Positions 43,143 to 51,693 of a DNA stretch of 64,000 nucleotides are shown piece by piece (positions within the stretch are counted from its first letter, which is position 1; the number at the start of each line of letters is the position of its first letter). A program made the translations under genes and the position numbers. The DNA is taken from the NCBI GenBank assembly GCA_030652345.1, contig JAUSAU010000043.1, positions 4,321 through 68,320 on the forward strand, written 5' to 3'. The DNA is from Coriobacteriia bacterium. Its GTDB lineage: Bacteria > Actinomycetota > Coriobacteriia > Anaerosomatales > PALSA-660. The notes beneath the pieces are model-generated. The model was not told the DNA's origin, did not search any database, and saw nothing but the letters and a program-made list of their open reading frames with translations.

Positions 43143-43847
43143 TTAGCGGACCCTGAAGCTCTTGACGGCAGTCCTGGACTTCGCGCCGTAGATGTTGCCG
43201 GCGAAGGTCGCCTGGACGCGGTAGGTGCCGCGACGGGTGAAGCGGAACGCCTTGGAGGCCGCGCCCAGCTCGTTGGTGTGGACGTGCGACGCCTGCAGCA
43301 GTCGGCCGTTCCGGTACAAGCGGTAGGTGACGACGCCCGCCCCGGAGTCCGGGAGAACGGTAAAGCCGATAGCGGCGCTACGCCCGTGGCGGAGACGGCT
43401 CGGGGTCCCCAGGACCACGCGGGTGCTGGCGTTGCGGATGAGCGTGATCGCGACCGGGGTGCTCGTCCCGTTGTTGGCGCCTTCCTTGCCTTTGCTGAGG
43501 AAGATCGCGCGGAACTGCGCGGGGAGAGCGAACGAACCATCGACCGTGACCAGCGCCGGGTCGAACGGGGTGCCCGTATCCTCGATGGCGAGCGGCTCGC
43601 CGATCATCGCCCAGTCGCTGGCGTTGTTGGAGACCTCGACGCGGATCTGGTCACCGACGACGGTCCCGACGGGGATCGACGGCGTGAGCGAGATGTCCTG
43701 ACCGTAGCGCACTGCGGTCGGCGCCGCCTCGAGAGTGACCGTCGTTGCGGCCGGCACGTACTGTGCCGCCACGGCCGGGATGGCGAGCGCCGCCACGATC
43801 GCCGTGGAAACCGCCGCAGCGGCGATGAACTTGCCCTTCACGAACAT
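43143..43847 (-). CDS. Secreted Ig-like-domain protein heading the pst operon
   Basis: 234 residues. Signal peptide (FIAAAAVSTAIVAALAIPAVAA), then two beta-rich regions. The second (~145-234: SRLRHGRSAAIGFTVLPDS, RRGTYRVQATFAGN) resembles bacterial Ig-like repeats of surface proteins. GGAAGGAGG precedes ATG 43847. It lies 29 bases before pstS on the same strand without a terminator, so it is probably co-expressed under phosphate control. No known pst partner looks like this; an adhesive or wall role is possible but unproven. Confidence 0.6.
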   Translation of the reverse strand: MFVKGKFIAAAAVSTAIVAALAIPAVAAQYVPAATTVTLEAAPTAVRYGQDISLTPSIPVGTVVGDQIRVEVSNNASDWAMIGEPLAIEDTGTPFDPALVTVDGSFALPAQFRAIFLSKGKEGANNGTSTPVAITLIRNASTRVVLGTPSRLRHGRSAAIGFTVLPDSGAGVVTYRLYRNGRLLQASHVHTNELGAASKAFRFTRRGTYRVQATFAGNIYGAKSRTAVKSFRVR

Positions 43848-44028
43848 AGTGCCTCCTTCCGGATCCTGCACGATTGCATCTACGTTTTCGAGCCGCTCCG
43901 CGAGAGATCCGCCGAGGCATGCTCAGGCCTGACGCAGATGGTAGGCGCGTGGCTTCCGGGGTTGGTTGCACCGGTGGAAGAACACGGGAAACTCGAAACG
44001 ACACGTATGCGACAGGAGCGTGAACGCG

Positions 44029-44061
44029 ACAGCCCCGCGGCTGTTCTGCGCGCGGGGCTGT
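44029..44061 (-). terminator. Terminator hairpin after recR
   Basis: ACAGCCCCGCG at 44029-44039 pairs with CGCGGGGCTGT at 44051-44061 (11 bp, 11-base loop), 30 bases past the recR stop. No U-tract. Separates dnaX-ybaB-recR from the secreted protein/pst operon. Confidence 0.65.
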
Positions 44062-44090
44062 CTTCATGTGATGGCGGTGCCGCACCGGAC

Positions 44091-44690
44091 CTACATCTCG
44101 CGGCGTGCCTCCAGGGCGCGTCCGAGCGTGACCTCGTCGGCGTACTCAAGGTCGCCGCCGACAGGGAGGCCCGATGCGATGCGGGTGACCTTGATGCCGA
44201 GCGGCTTGATCAGCCGCGCGAGGTACAGCGCCGTGGTCTCCCCCTCGACGTTGGGATTCGTCGCGATGACGACCTCTGTCACGACGTCGTCGCGCAGGCG
44301 ATCCAGGAGTTCGTGGACGCGGAGCTGCTCGGGCCCGATGCCGTCCATCGGCGAGATCGCACCCTGCAGGACGTGGTAGAAGCCCCGGAACTCACCCGTG
44401 CGCTCGATGGCGACGACGTCACGTGGCTCCTCCACGACGCAGATCACCGTGGCGTCACGGTCGGTGTTCTCGCAGTACTCGCACAGATCGTCGGAGGCGA
44501 AGTTGAAACAGCGACTGCAGAAGTGGATCTGCCGCTTCACCTCGATGACGGCGTCGGCAAGCCGACGAGCCGCGTCGTCGTCGGCCTTGAGGATGTGGAA
44601 GGCGAGGCGCTGGGCGGACTTCGGTCCGATGCCGGGAAGTCGCTCGAGCTCCTCGAGAAGCCGCGCGATCGGCTCTGCGTAGTAGGACAC
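44091..44690 (-). CDS. recR: Recombination mediator RecR
   Basis: 199 residues. Helix-hairpin-helix ([20 protein letters not shown]), zinc finger ([16 protein letters not shown]) and Toprim domain ([26 protein letters not shown]) in order. Loads RecA with RecF/RecO at gapped DNA. Start GTG 44690. Lies eight bases after ybaB in the classic dnaX-ybaB-recR operon. Confidence 0.97.
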   Translation of the reverse strand: MSYYAEPIARLLEELERLPGIGPKSAQRLAFHILKADDDAARRLADAVIEVKRQIHFCSRCFNFASDDLCEYCENTDRDATVICVVEEPRDVVAIERTGEFRGFYHVLQGAISPMDGIGPEQLRVHELLDRLRDDVVTEVVIATNPNVEGETTALYLARLIKPLGIKVTRIASGLPVGGDLEYADEVTLGRALEARREM

Positions 44691-44698
44691 GGCGGGGC

Positions 44699-45016
44699 CT
44701 AGAAGCCGAATCCGCCGGGCAGACCGAGGCCGCCCATCGCGGCGGACATCTTGTTGTTGGCGAGGTCCTGCGCCTGACGCAGGGCTTCGTTCGTCGCGGC
44801 CGCGACCATGTCCTCGAGCATGGCGACGTCATCGGGATCGACGGCGCGCGGATCGATCGCGACGGAGGTCACCTTGAGGTCACCGCTCATCGTGACTTTG
44901 ACGGCACCGCCGCCCACCGACGCCTCGACGTGCTCGTTGGCCAGCTCCTCCTGCGCGCGCGCCATCTGCGCCTGCGCCTTCTGGATCTGCTTCATCGCGT
45001 TCATGTTCGGCTTCAT
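44699..45016 (-). CDS. ybaB: YbaB/EbfC-family DNA-binding protein
   Basis: 105 residues. N-terminal helix rich in Gln/Ala ([19 protein letters not shown]) then the YbaB beta-sheet ([20 protein letters not shown]). Small nucleoid-associated dimer. Overlaps the dnaX stop by 4 bp and precedes recR. Confidence 0.95.
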   Translation of the reverse strand: MKPNMNAMKQIQKAQAQMARAQEELANEHVEASVGGGAVKVTMSGDLKVTSVAIDPRAVDPDDVAMLEDMVAAATNEALRQAQDLANNKMSAAMGGLGLPGGFGF

Positions 45017-46782
45017 TCGTCGGCTCCATTCGTGTCGTCTGCGGGGTGTTCGGCGACCACTTCGGCACCGAGCCCCTCGATGAGCATGCGGTCGAGTGGA
45101 TCGTCAGCGGCGTGTGCGACGTCCGGCGCCGCGGGCGCGACGGCCCGCGTCACGGGCTTCACCGCTCCCCGCCCCAGTTGATACCTGATGCCCACGTGCC
45201 AGCCCAGTACGCGCTCGACCGACCCGCGCAGCGCCTGCTTCACCTCGGGCTCGTCGGCCAACTTGAGCAGCATGCCGGCCCCCGAGCCGAACTCGACCAC
45301 GACCTCGTCGCCATCTAGGCCGGCTTCGGTGTCGAGGAAGAGCTTGCTCGCCGTGGGACGCGCCTCCTTGAGAGCACGGAGGACATCCTTCCAGCGACGC
45401 CGGAGCTCGGCGACATCGAAATCGGACGGGGCGACCCGCGGTGCCGACGTCTCGAGCGGTGCAGCCTCGGCCAGTGGTGCGGGTGCCGGGACGGGCGCAA
45501 CGGCGACGGGAGTCGCGGGCGCTGCCGGGTCCTTCGCCGGTGCCGCGGCGGCCTTCGGGGCGACAGCGGCAGGCTTGGGAGCGGGTGCGGGCTCGGGGGC
45601 GGGGGCGGGCCTGCGCACGGCAGCGGTCGCCACCGGGGCACCCGCCTCCAGCGCCGACACGCGCTCGGCCACGGACTCGAGGGTGAGGTCGCTCGACGGC
45701 CTGGCGACCCGGGCGAGCGAGACCTCGAGCGCGAGGCGCGCGTCGGGCGCCCAGCGAAGCTCGGCACTGAGCCGGCCGAGTTCGTCGAGCAGCCGCGCGA
45801 GCCGATCGAGGTCGTAGCGGGCGGCCTGCTCGCGAAGGCGCGCCGCATCCGACTCGGTGACGTTGACGATCCCGGTCGTATCTCCTGCTGCAGCGACGAC
45901 GAACAGGTCGCGCACGTGCGCCGTGAGGCCGCGTACGAACTCCGCGATGTCGTGCCCCGACTCGACGAGCCCGGCCACGAAGGCGAACAGGCCCGCGACG
46001 TCCCGCTCTGCGATCAGGGAACTCGCTTCGAGCAGGTGGGCCGTGTCGACCTCGCCGAGCAGGCCTTCCACGTCAGCGAGCGTGACGTTCTTGCCGGTGA
46101 ACGACGCAAGCTGATCGAGCGTACCGATCGCGTCGCGCATCCCGCCGGCGGCGTGCCTGGCGATGAGCGCGAGCGTGCCCGCCTCCACCGCGATGCCCTC
46201 CGCGCCGGCGATGTGCTCGAGACGGCCGACGATGTCATCGGTCCCGATCCTGCGGAAGTCGAAGCGCTGACAGCGCGAGTGGATCGTCTCGGGGACCTTG
46301 TGCGGATGCGTGGTGCACAGGATGAAGACCGTCTTGGAGGGCGGCTCCTCGAGCGTCTTGAGCAATGCGTTGAACGCGGAGGTCGAGAGCATGTGGACCT
46401 CGTCGATGATGTAGACCTTGTAGCCGCCTCGCGTCGCCGCGTAGTTGACCTTGGTGATGATCTCCTCGCGGACGGCGTCCACTCCGGTTCGCGACGCGGC
46501 GTCGAGTTCATAGACGTCCGGATGGCGGCCCTCGGTGATCTCGCGGCACTGCTCGCACGTGTCGTCCGGGTCCGGCGTCGGGCCCTTCTCGCAGTCGAGC
46601 GCCTTGGCGAGGATGCGCGCCGTCGTCGTCTTGCCGGTGCCGCGTGGACCGTTGAACAGGTACGCGTGCGAGACCGCGCCCTCCTCCACCGCGTTGCGGA
46701 GCGTACGCGTCACGTGATCCTGGCCGACGACGTCGGCGAAGGTCTGCGGACGGTACTTCCGGTAGAGGGACTGGTGCGCCAT
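45013..46782 (-). CDS. dnaX: DNA polymerase III subunit gamma/tau
   Basis: 589 residues. Clamp-loader ATPase: Walker A NGPRGTGKTTTAR, zinc cysteines CEKG..CEQC, DEVHML Walker B, and SRC sensor motif HSRCQRFDFRR. An Ala/Pro-rich linker (~390-460) joins a C-terminal tau-like domain. ATG 46782 follows GGAAGG. No A-rich slippery heptamer was seen, so a separate frameshifted gamma product is not evident. The SRP RNA gene lies upstream on the same strand. Confidence 0.96.
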   Translation of the reverse strand: MAHQSLYRKYRPQTFADVVGQDHVTRTLRNAVEEGAVSHAYLFNGPRGTGKTTTARILAKALDCEKGPTPDPDDTCEQCREITEGRHPDVYELDAASRTGVDAVREEIITKVNYAATRGGYKVYIIDEVHMLSTSAFNALLKTLEEPPSKTVFILCTTHPHKVPETIHSRCQRFDFRRIGTDDIVGRLEHIAGAEGIAVEAGTLALIARHAAGGMRDAIGTLDQLASFTGKNVTLADVEGLLGEVDTAHLLEASSLIAERDVAGLFAFVAGLVESGHDIAEFVRGLTAHVRDLFVVAAAGDTTGIVNVTESDAARLREQAARYDLDRLARLLDELGRLSAELRWAPDARLALEVSLARVARPSSDLTLESVAERVSALEAGAPVATAAVRRPAPAPEPAPAPKPAAVAPKAAAAPAKDPAAPATPVAVAPVPAPAPLAEAAPLETSAPRVAPSDFDVAELRRRWKDVLRALKEARPTASKLFLDTEAGLDGDEVVVEFGSGAGMLLKLADEPEVKQALRGSVERVLGWHVGIRYQLGRGAVKPVTRAVAPAAPDVAHAADDPLDRMLIEGLGAEVVAEHPADDTNGADE

Positions 46783-46923
46783 GGGGGCCTTCCGGGGACT
46801 CGCGGGCTTCGCGTGCGTGCGCGGGCGTGCCCGCGTCAAGCAGTATACAAGTGCGCACTGACGTCCGGGCGCGCCGGCCGTCCCTCCGGTCGCGAAGCGC
46901 CGCAATGCGATCGGCGCTCCCCA

Positions 46924-47012
<89 letters not shown>

Positions 47013-47042
47013 CGCGAAGCGCCGGTCGAAGTCCGTAGTCTA

Positions 47043-47323
47043 GCACGGTGCCGCACGATGCCGTTCGGCGGGAATCGACCGGTGCGCCGACTCGGCGGGA
47101 ACCGCTCGGGTATATCCCGAAGCGGTCGGGGGGTCTCGGTGGCGTGACCACTTCTGGCCTTCTTCATCGAAGCGGGACCGGTCCTCCGCGCAAGCGGCGG
47201 GCCGGTCCCGCACTCCGTGTGACCGGGCGCGCGAATCCTCACCGATCCCGGATCCCCTGTTTACATCTCCTCATGTCGGTTATATGCTACCGTGCGAGTA
47301 CCATATCACCGGAGAGGACGAGC
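47043..47323. other. Intergenic region with two unexplained hairpins and the rrf2-cyd promoter
   Basis: No gene seen. Holds hairpin 47101-47126 (ACCGCTCGGG/CCCG-A-AGCGGT) and a strong terminator-like hairpin 47172-47211 (GCGGGACCGG/CCGGTCCCGC with an inner CCGC-GCAA-GCGG). Neither follows an identified gene, so a small transcript may end here. The promoter annotated at 47260-47288 lies at the right side. Confidence 0.45.
47260..47288 (+). promoter_or_regulatory. Promoter of rrf2-cydA-cydB
   Basis: TTTACA at 47260-47265 and TATGCT at 47283-47288 with a 17-base spacer; start codon 36 bases downstream. The best -35/-10 pair in the window. Confidence 0.65.
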
Positions 47324-47767
47324 GTGGAGATCACCCGCCGCAGCGACTACGCGATCCGCATCATGCTCGAGCTGGCGCGTCAGGCCGACAGCGCCCCCGT
47401 CTCGGTGCGCAGGCTCGCCGAACGCCAGGAACTGCCATACGCCTTCGCGCGCAGCATCCAGCGCGACCTGGTCGCCGCGGGGCTCGTCACCACGCAGCGC
47501 GGTGCGACGGGCGGCGTGTCGCTCGCGCGCCCGGCAGCGTCGATCTCGCTGCTCGACATCATCCGGGCCGAGCAGGGGCACGTCTCGATCTCGGTATGTG
47601 CGCACGACCCCGCGTGGTGCTCCCGCATGGGAGGCTGCGCGGTCCACAAGGTCTGGTGCGAGGCGGATCGGCTCGTGAGCCGCTACCTCGCTGAGCAGGA
47701 CCTGGCATCGCTTGCCGGGGCTGGTGCAGGAGTCGGAGAAGAAGGAAGGGTCGGTGAGAGTGCCTAG
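47324..47767 (+). CDS. Rrf2-family Fe-S transcriptional regulator
   Basis: 147 residues. Winged helix at the N-terminus (ITRRSDYAIRIMLELARQ, LVTTQRGATGGVSLARP) and a cysteine-rich C-terminal half with CX6CX5CX6C (CAHDPAWCSRMGGCAVHKVWC region), able to hold an Fe-S cluster like IscR/NsrR/RsrR. GTG 47324 follows GGAGAGG. Its stop directly abuts cydA, so it probably autoregulates and controls the cytochrome bd genes in response to redox, NO or O2. Confidence 0.88.
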   Translation: MEITRRSDYAIRIMLELARQADSAPVSVRRLAERQELPYAFARSIQRDLVAAGLVTTQRGATGGVSLARPAASISLLDIIRAEQGHVSISVCAHDPAWCSRMGGCAVHKVWCEADRLVSRYLAEQDLASLAGAGAGVGEEGRVGESA

Positions 47768-49123
47768 ATGGACGTCGTGATGCTATCCCGGATCCAGTTC
47801 GCCGCGACGGTCGCGTATCACTTCCTGTTCGTGCCGTTGTCGTTGGGCCTGGCCCTCATGCTGCTCATCGCTGAGCGGCGCTACTACAAGTCCGGCGCGG
47901 CCGAAGACCGCACCGCGTCGGAGTTCCTCATCAAGTTGTTCACGACCACGTTCGCCATCGGTGTCGCCACAGGCATCACCATGGAGTTCGCGTTCGGGAC
48001 GAACTGGGCGACGTACTCGCGCTTCGTCGGCGATATCTTCGGGGCGCCGCTGGCCGCCGAGGGCGTCTTCGCATTCTTCCTGGAATCGACCTTCCTCGGC
48101 GTCCTGCTCTTCGGGCGAGAGAAGGTCAGTAAGAAGTTCTACTACGTGAGCGCGTGGCTGGTCTTCATCGGCAGCCATATGTCGGCGCTGTGGATCATCA
48201 TCGCCAACTCGTGGCAGCAGACGCCGGCGGGCTACAAGGTCGAGAACGGGCGGGCGATCCTCACCGACTTCTTCGCCGCCGCGCTCAACCCCTCGACGCT
48301 CCCCCGCTTCTTCCACACCGTCGTCTCCACCTGGACCGTCGGCGGCTTCTTCGTCGCGGGCATCGCCGCGTGGTACCTGCTCAAGGGCCGCGACACGGTC
48401 TGGGCGAAGAAGGCGCTCCCCGTCGGACTGACCGTCGCGCTGATCGCCTCGCTCATGATGCCGGCGCTCGGTGACTGGTCCGCGAAGCAGGTCGCGGCCA
48501 CGCAGCCGTCCAAGATGGCCGCGTTCGAGGGCATCTACAAGTCGGGGACGAACCAGGGCCTTGCCGTCGTGGGCTGGGTCGACGAATCCGCCAAGGACGT
48601 GAAGGGCATCGTCGTCCCCGGCGCTCTGTCGTTCCTGATCGGCTACAACACGAACACGTACGTGAAGGGCCTCGACGACTACGCCGTGGGCGACCGGCCT
48701 CCCGTGCAGGCGACGTTCCAGACCTATCACGCCATGGTCGCGCTCGGGATGCTCATGATCCTGATCGCCGGCCTCGGCCTGGTCTTCCGCAAGAGCATCG
48801 CCGAGAAGCGCTGGCTCCTGTGGCTGACCATGGCCGGCTTTCCCGCCGCGATGCTCGCCATACAGGGCGGATGGGCGGCGGCCGAGATCGGGCGTCAGCC
48901 GTGGATCGTCTGGGGCGAGCTGCGCACGCTCGACGCCATCTCGAAGGTGGTGCCGGCGGAGCAGATCCTCATCACGCTCGGCCTGTTCGCGCTCGTCTAC
49001 TCGCTGCTGTTCGTGGGGTGGTCGCGCATCTTCTTCGGGCTGATCGGCAAGGGCCCGGACGGCGCGGCACTCGCGCCGGCGGACAACGGCAGCGACACGG
49101 CGCCCGTCGCCGCGAAGTCATAG
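47768..49123 (+). CDS. cydA: Cytochrome bd quinol oxidase subunit I
   Basis: 451 residues, about nine membrane helices. RIQFAATVAYHFLFVPLS supplies a haem-ligand His near the N-terminus, FAFFLESTFLGVLLFG and GRQPW are conserved, and the Q-loop is of the short type. High-affinity reduction of O2 to water, without proton pumping, in a probable microaerophile. Start ATG immediately follows the rrf2 stop; cydCD are not nearby. Confidence 0.96.
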   Translation: MDVVMLSRIQFAATVAYHFLFVPLSLGLALMLLIAERRYYKSGAAEDRTASEFLIKLFTTTFAIGVATGITMEFAFGTNWATYSRFVGDIFGAPLAAEGVFAFFLESTFLGVLLFGREKVSKKFYYVSAWLVFIGSHMSALWIIIANSWQQTPAGYKVENGRAILTDFFAAALNPSTLPRFFHTVVSTWTVGGFFVAGIAAWYLLKGRDTVWAKKALPVGLTVALIASLMMPALGDWSAKQVAATQPSKMAAFEGIYKSGTNQGLAVVGWVDESAKDVKGIVVPGALSFLIGYNTNTYVKGLDDYAVGDRPPVQATFQTYHAMVALGMLMILIAGLGLVFRKSIAEKRWLLWLTMAGFPAAMLAIQGGWAAAEIGRQPWIVWGELRTLDAISKVVPAEQILITLGLFALVYSLLFVGWSRIFFGLIGKGPDGAALAPADNGSDTAPVAAKS

Positions 49124-49133
49124 GGAGGCGACG

Positions 49134-50150
49134 ATGACACTGCAGATCATCTGGTTCGTGCTCGTCGGCGTCCTGCTCGTCGGCTACGCCGTGCTCGACG
49201 GCTTCGACCTCGGCGTCGGGGCGATCTACCCCTTCATCGCCAAGAACGATGCGGAGAAGGCGGTCCTGCGCACCTCGATCGGGCCGGTCTGGGACGCGAA
49301 CGAGGTCTGGCTCCTGACCGGCGGCGGTGCGATCTTCGCGGCCTTCCCGCCGGTGTACGCCACCGTGTTCTCCGGCTTCTACCTCGCGCTCTACCTCGTG
49401 CTGTTCGCGCTGATCTTCCGCGCGGTCTCGATCGAGTGGCGCGCGAAGGACCCCGCGTGGGCGAAGGTCTGGGACACGGGCTTCTTCCTCGGGAGCGCTC
49501 TGCCCGCGCTGCTCTTCGGGGTCGCGGCCGGCAACATCGGACTCGGCGTTCCGCTCGACACGGCAGGCGAGTATGGCGGCACCTTCTTCACGCTGCTGAA
49601 CCCGTTCGCGCTGCTGATCGGCGTCTTCGGCCTGGCGGCGTTCGTGAGCCAGGGCGCGGCGTGGGCCGCCCTCAAGAGCGACGGCGACCTGAACGTGCGC
49701 GCGAACCGGCTGCGCGGGATCGGCGTACCGGTGACTGCCGCGATCGCGGCCGTCGTCACCGGCGTGACCGCGTTGGTCGCCCCGGCCCGCTTCGCTGCCG
49801 CCGTCGGCTCGCCGGTCGGCTGGGTCTTCATCGCTCTGCTGGTGGCGGGGCTCGCCCTGGCGTTCATGGCCGGGCGCGGAGGCAAGGAGCGCTTCGCGTT
49901 CTACGGGACGTCGCTGACGCTCGCGTCGATGGTCGGGATCTGGGCCGTCTCCATCTTCCCGGCGATGGTGCCCTCTCTCGGCCCCGGCGAGGCGCTGACG
50001 ATCTACAACTCCTCGTCGTCGCAGCTGACGCTGACGGTCATGCTCATCGTGGCCGGTATCGGCGTGCCGATCATGCTCGCCTACAAGGTGCTCGTGTACA
50101 GCAAGTTCGCCGGCAAGATCACGCAGGCGGACGCAGCCAAGCACTACTGA
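49134..50150 (+). CDS. cydB: Cytochrome bd quinol oxidase subunit II
   Basis: 338 residues, eight or nine membrane helices. Family motifs: YAVLDGFDLGVGAIYPFI, GPVWDANEVWLLTGGGAIFAAFP and RAKDPAWAKVWD. GGAGGCG precedes ATG 49134. Partner of CydA; the operon ends at a strong hairpin. Confidence 0.96.
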   Translation: MTLQIIWFVLVGVLLVGYAVLDGFDLGVGAIYPFIAKNDAEKAVLRTSIGPVWDANEVWLLTGGGAIFAAFPPVYATVFSGFYLALYLVLFALIFRAVSIEWRAKDPAWAKVWDTGFFLGSALPALLFGVAAGNIGLGVPLDTAGEYGGTFFTLLNPFALLIGVFGLAAFVSQGAAWAALKSDGDLNVRANRLRGIGVPVTAAIAAVVTGVTALVAPARFAAAVGSPVGWVFIALLVAGLALAFMAGRGGKERFAFYGTSLTLASMVGIWAVSIFPAMVPSLGPGEALTIYNSSSSQLTLTVMLIVAGIGVPIMLAYKVLVYSKFAGKITQADAAKHY

Positions 50151-50174
50151 TACGACGCACGACCCGCGAGAACA

Positions 50175-50212
50175 GACGCGCCCGTACCGGATCGATCCGG
50201 TGCGGGCGCGTC
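50175..50212 (+). terminator. Bidirectional terminator after cydB
   Basis: Long inverted repeat GACGCGCCCG-T-ACCGGAT / ATCCGGT-G-CGGGCGCGTC over 50175-50212, 24 bases past cydB and just before the stop of the convergent small gene. Confidence 0.75.
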
Positions 50213-50233
50213 GGCGTTGACGGGTCGATGCGG

Positions 50234-50629
50234 TCAGGCGGGCGGCGGGCACCCGTCATCGAGCGTGTCGCGCACGCGCTTGGCCGCCTTACCCGGCAGG
50301 GCGCGTTCCTGCTCGAGCAACTCGTCGAGCGAGAACATGCCCCCCATGAACAGGAGCCCCTGGACCATGCCGAGCCAGCGGTAGGCGCGCGCGTTCCGGT
50401 GCTCGCGAACGAAGCGGCGGATGCAGCCGCACATCCAGAACGCATGGTTGAGGCAGTCGAACCGCGACGCCGTGACGATGCTGCTCCCGACTCTCGAGGT
50501 GTACTCGGGATACGGCACTGGCGTGTAGCCCCGCTCATCCAGGGCGTGCTCATACAGATCGAGGAGGCGCGCCATCTGATCGGTGGTGTACTCCTCACCC
50601 GAGCCCTGCGGCTCAAGGAGTTCGCTCAT
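50234..50629 (-). CDS. Small cytoplasmic protein of unknown function
   Basis: 131 residues. Start ATG 50629 follows GGAGA. Mostly helical; FDCLNHAFWMCGCIRRFVREHRNARAYRWLGM-type segment and an FSLDELLEQER stretch suggest a compact helical fold with several cysteines that could bind metal. No family recognised. A possible -10 TATCGT lies near 50670. Convergent with cydB. Confidence 0.6.
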   Translation of the reverse strand: MSELLEPQGSGEEYTTDQMARLLDLYEHALDERGYTPVPYPEYTSRVGSSIVTASRFDCLNHAFWMCGCIRRFVREHRNARAYRWLGMVQGLLFMGGMFSLDELLEQERALPGKAAKRVRDTLDDGCPPPA

Positions 50630-50890
50630 GCTTGTCTCCGATGACGGATCGACCGAGTGGAACCGAAACGATACGTTCCCGAAACCGCCGCCGTACATGC
50701 GCGGGATCCGCGGCGGTACACCTCAGATCGAAGAGGACGGCCGGCGCGGATGTCGCGACCGCGGCCGCCCGACGGTGTACGCTTCCATCAGACGCGACCG
50801 CCGCGCCTCGCGAGAGGCCGGGCGGCGGGTCTTCGCGAGGAAGAGGGGGCCCGCGCTCACGACTGCGGGCATCGCTGAGGGGTGCGGAAG

Positions 50891-51691
50891 ATGAGCGACA
50901 CGCCGACGGATATGACCGGGGAGCGCACGCCGCTCCTTCGGAGGCCCGCCGTACGCATACTGGTCGTGGTCGTCGCGCTCATCCTGCTCGCCGTCGGATC
51001 GTTCCTGTGGTGGGCCTCCACACCACTCGGGCCCGACCCCGTCGCGCTCGACGCCCTTCGCAGCGACGCTGATGTTCGGGTCACCGAGACCGATCTCGGC
51101 TTCGAGTTCAAGCCGGCTCGGTTCTCCGCCGAACCGAGCAGCGCTCTGATCTTCTATCCGGGCGGCCGTGTCGATTACCGTTCCTACGCCCGACTGTGCA
51201 GGCGCGTCGCGATCCGCGGCTATCTGGTCGTGCTGGTGCGGATGCCGCTCAGCCTCGCCGTCTTCGCGCCGGACCGCGGATCGGATGTCATCGCCGCTCA
51301 CCCGAAGGTTCACACGTGGGTCGTGGGCGGCCACTCGCTGGGCGGCGCGATGGCGGGGCAGTTCGCACACGACCGCATCTCGGCGATCCGCGGGCTCGCC
51401 CTCGTCTCCTCATATCCGCCCGCCTCGGTGAACCTGCGCGACAGCGGGCTCGCGGTGACGAGCGTCTACGGCACGAACGAGGGGATCGCGTCATCCCCTG
51501 CGCTCGAGGAGTCGCGCGAACGACTTCCCGCCGGCACCGTGTGGGTGGCCATCGAGGGCGGCAATCACGCCCAGGCGGGCGACTACGGCCCGCAGCCGGG
51601 GGACTCGGAAGCCTCGATCACGCCGTCCGATCAGCAGTCACAGGACGCGGCGGCGATCGTCGGCACGCTCGTCCGCGCGGCATCACACTGA
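50891..51691 (+). CDS. Membrane-anchored alpha/beta hydrolase
   Basis: 266 residues. N-terminal membrane helix (AVRILVVVVALILLAVGSFLWW) then an alpha/beta hydrolase fold with nucleophile elbow GGHSLGG, oxyanion region FYPGGRVDYRSY and a late catalytic-His segment GGNHAQAGDYG. Matches the actinobacterial 'alpha/beta hydrolase 5' type; substrate unknown. ATG 50891 preferred; GTG 50882 is possible. Two bases before the haem-GGDEF gene. Confidence 0.85.
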   Translation: MSDTPTDMTGERTPLLRRPAVRILVVVVALILLAVGSFLWWASTPLGPDPVALDALRSDADVRVTETDLGFEFKPARFSAEPSSALIFYPGGRVDYRSYARLCRRVAIRGYLVVLVRMPLSLAVFAPDRGSDVIAAHPKVHTWVVGGHSLGGAMAGQFAHDRISAIRGLALVSSYPPASVNLRDSGLAVTSVYGTNEGIASSPALEESRERLPAGTVWVAIEGGNHAQAGDYGPQPGDSEASITPSDQQSQDAAAIVGTLVRAASH

Positions 51692-51693
51692 CC

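Noticed and set aside
45013..46782. Programmed frameshift making a short DnaX gamma product
   Set aside because: No A-rich slippery heptamer with following stem is present before the linker.
47043..47170. tRNA gene between the SRP RNA and rrf2
   Set aside because: The TΨC-like stretch GGTCGATTCC lacks a base and no cloverleaf with acceptor stem forms.
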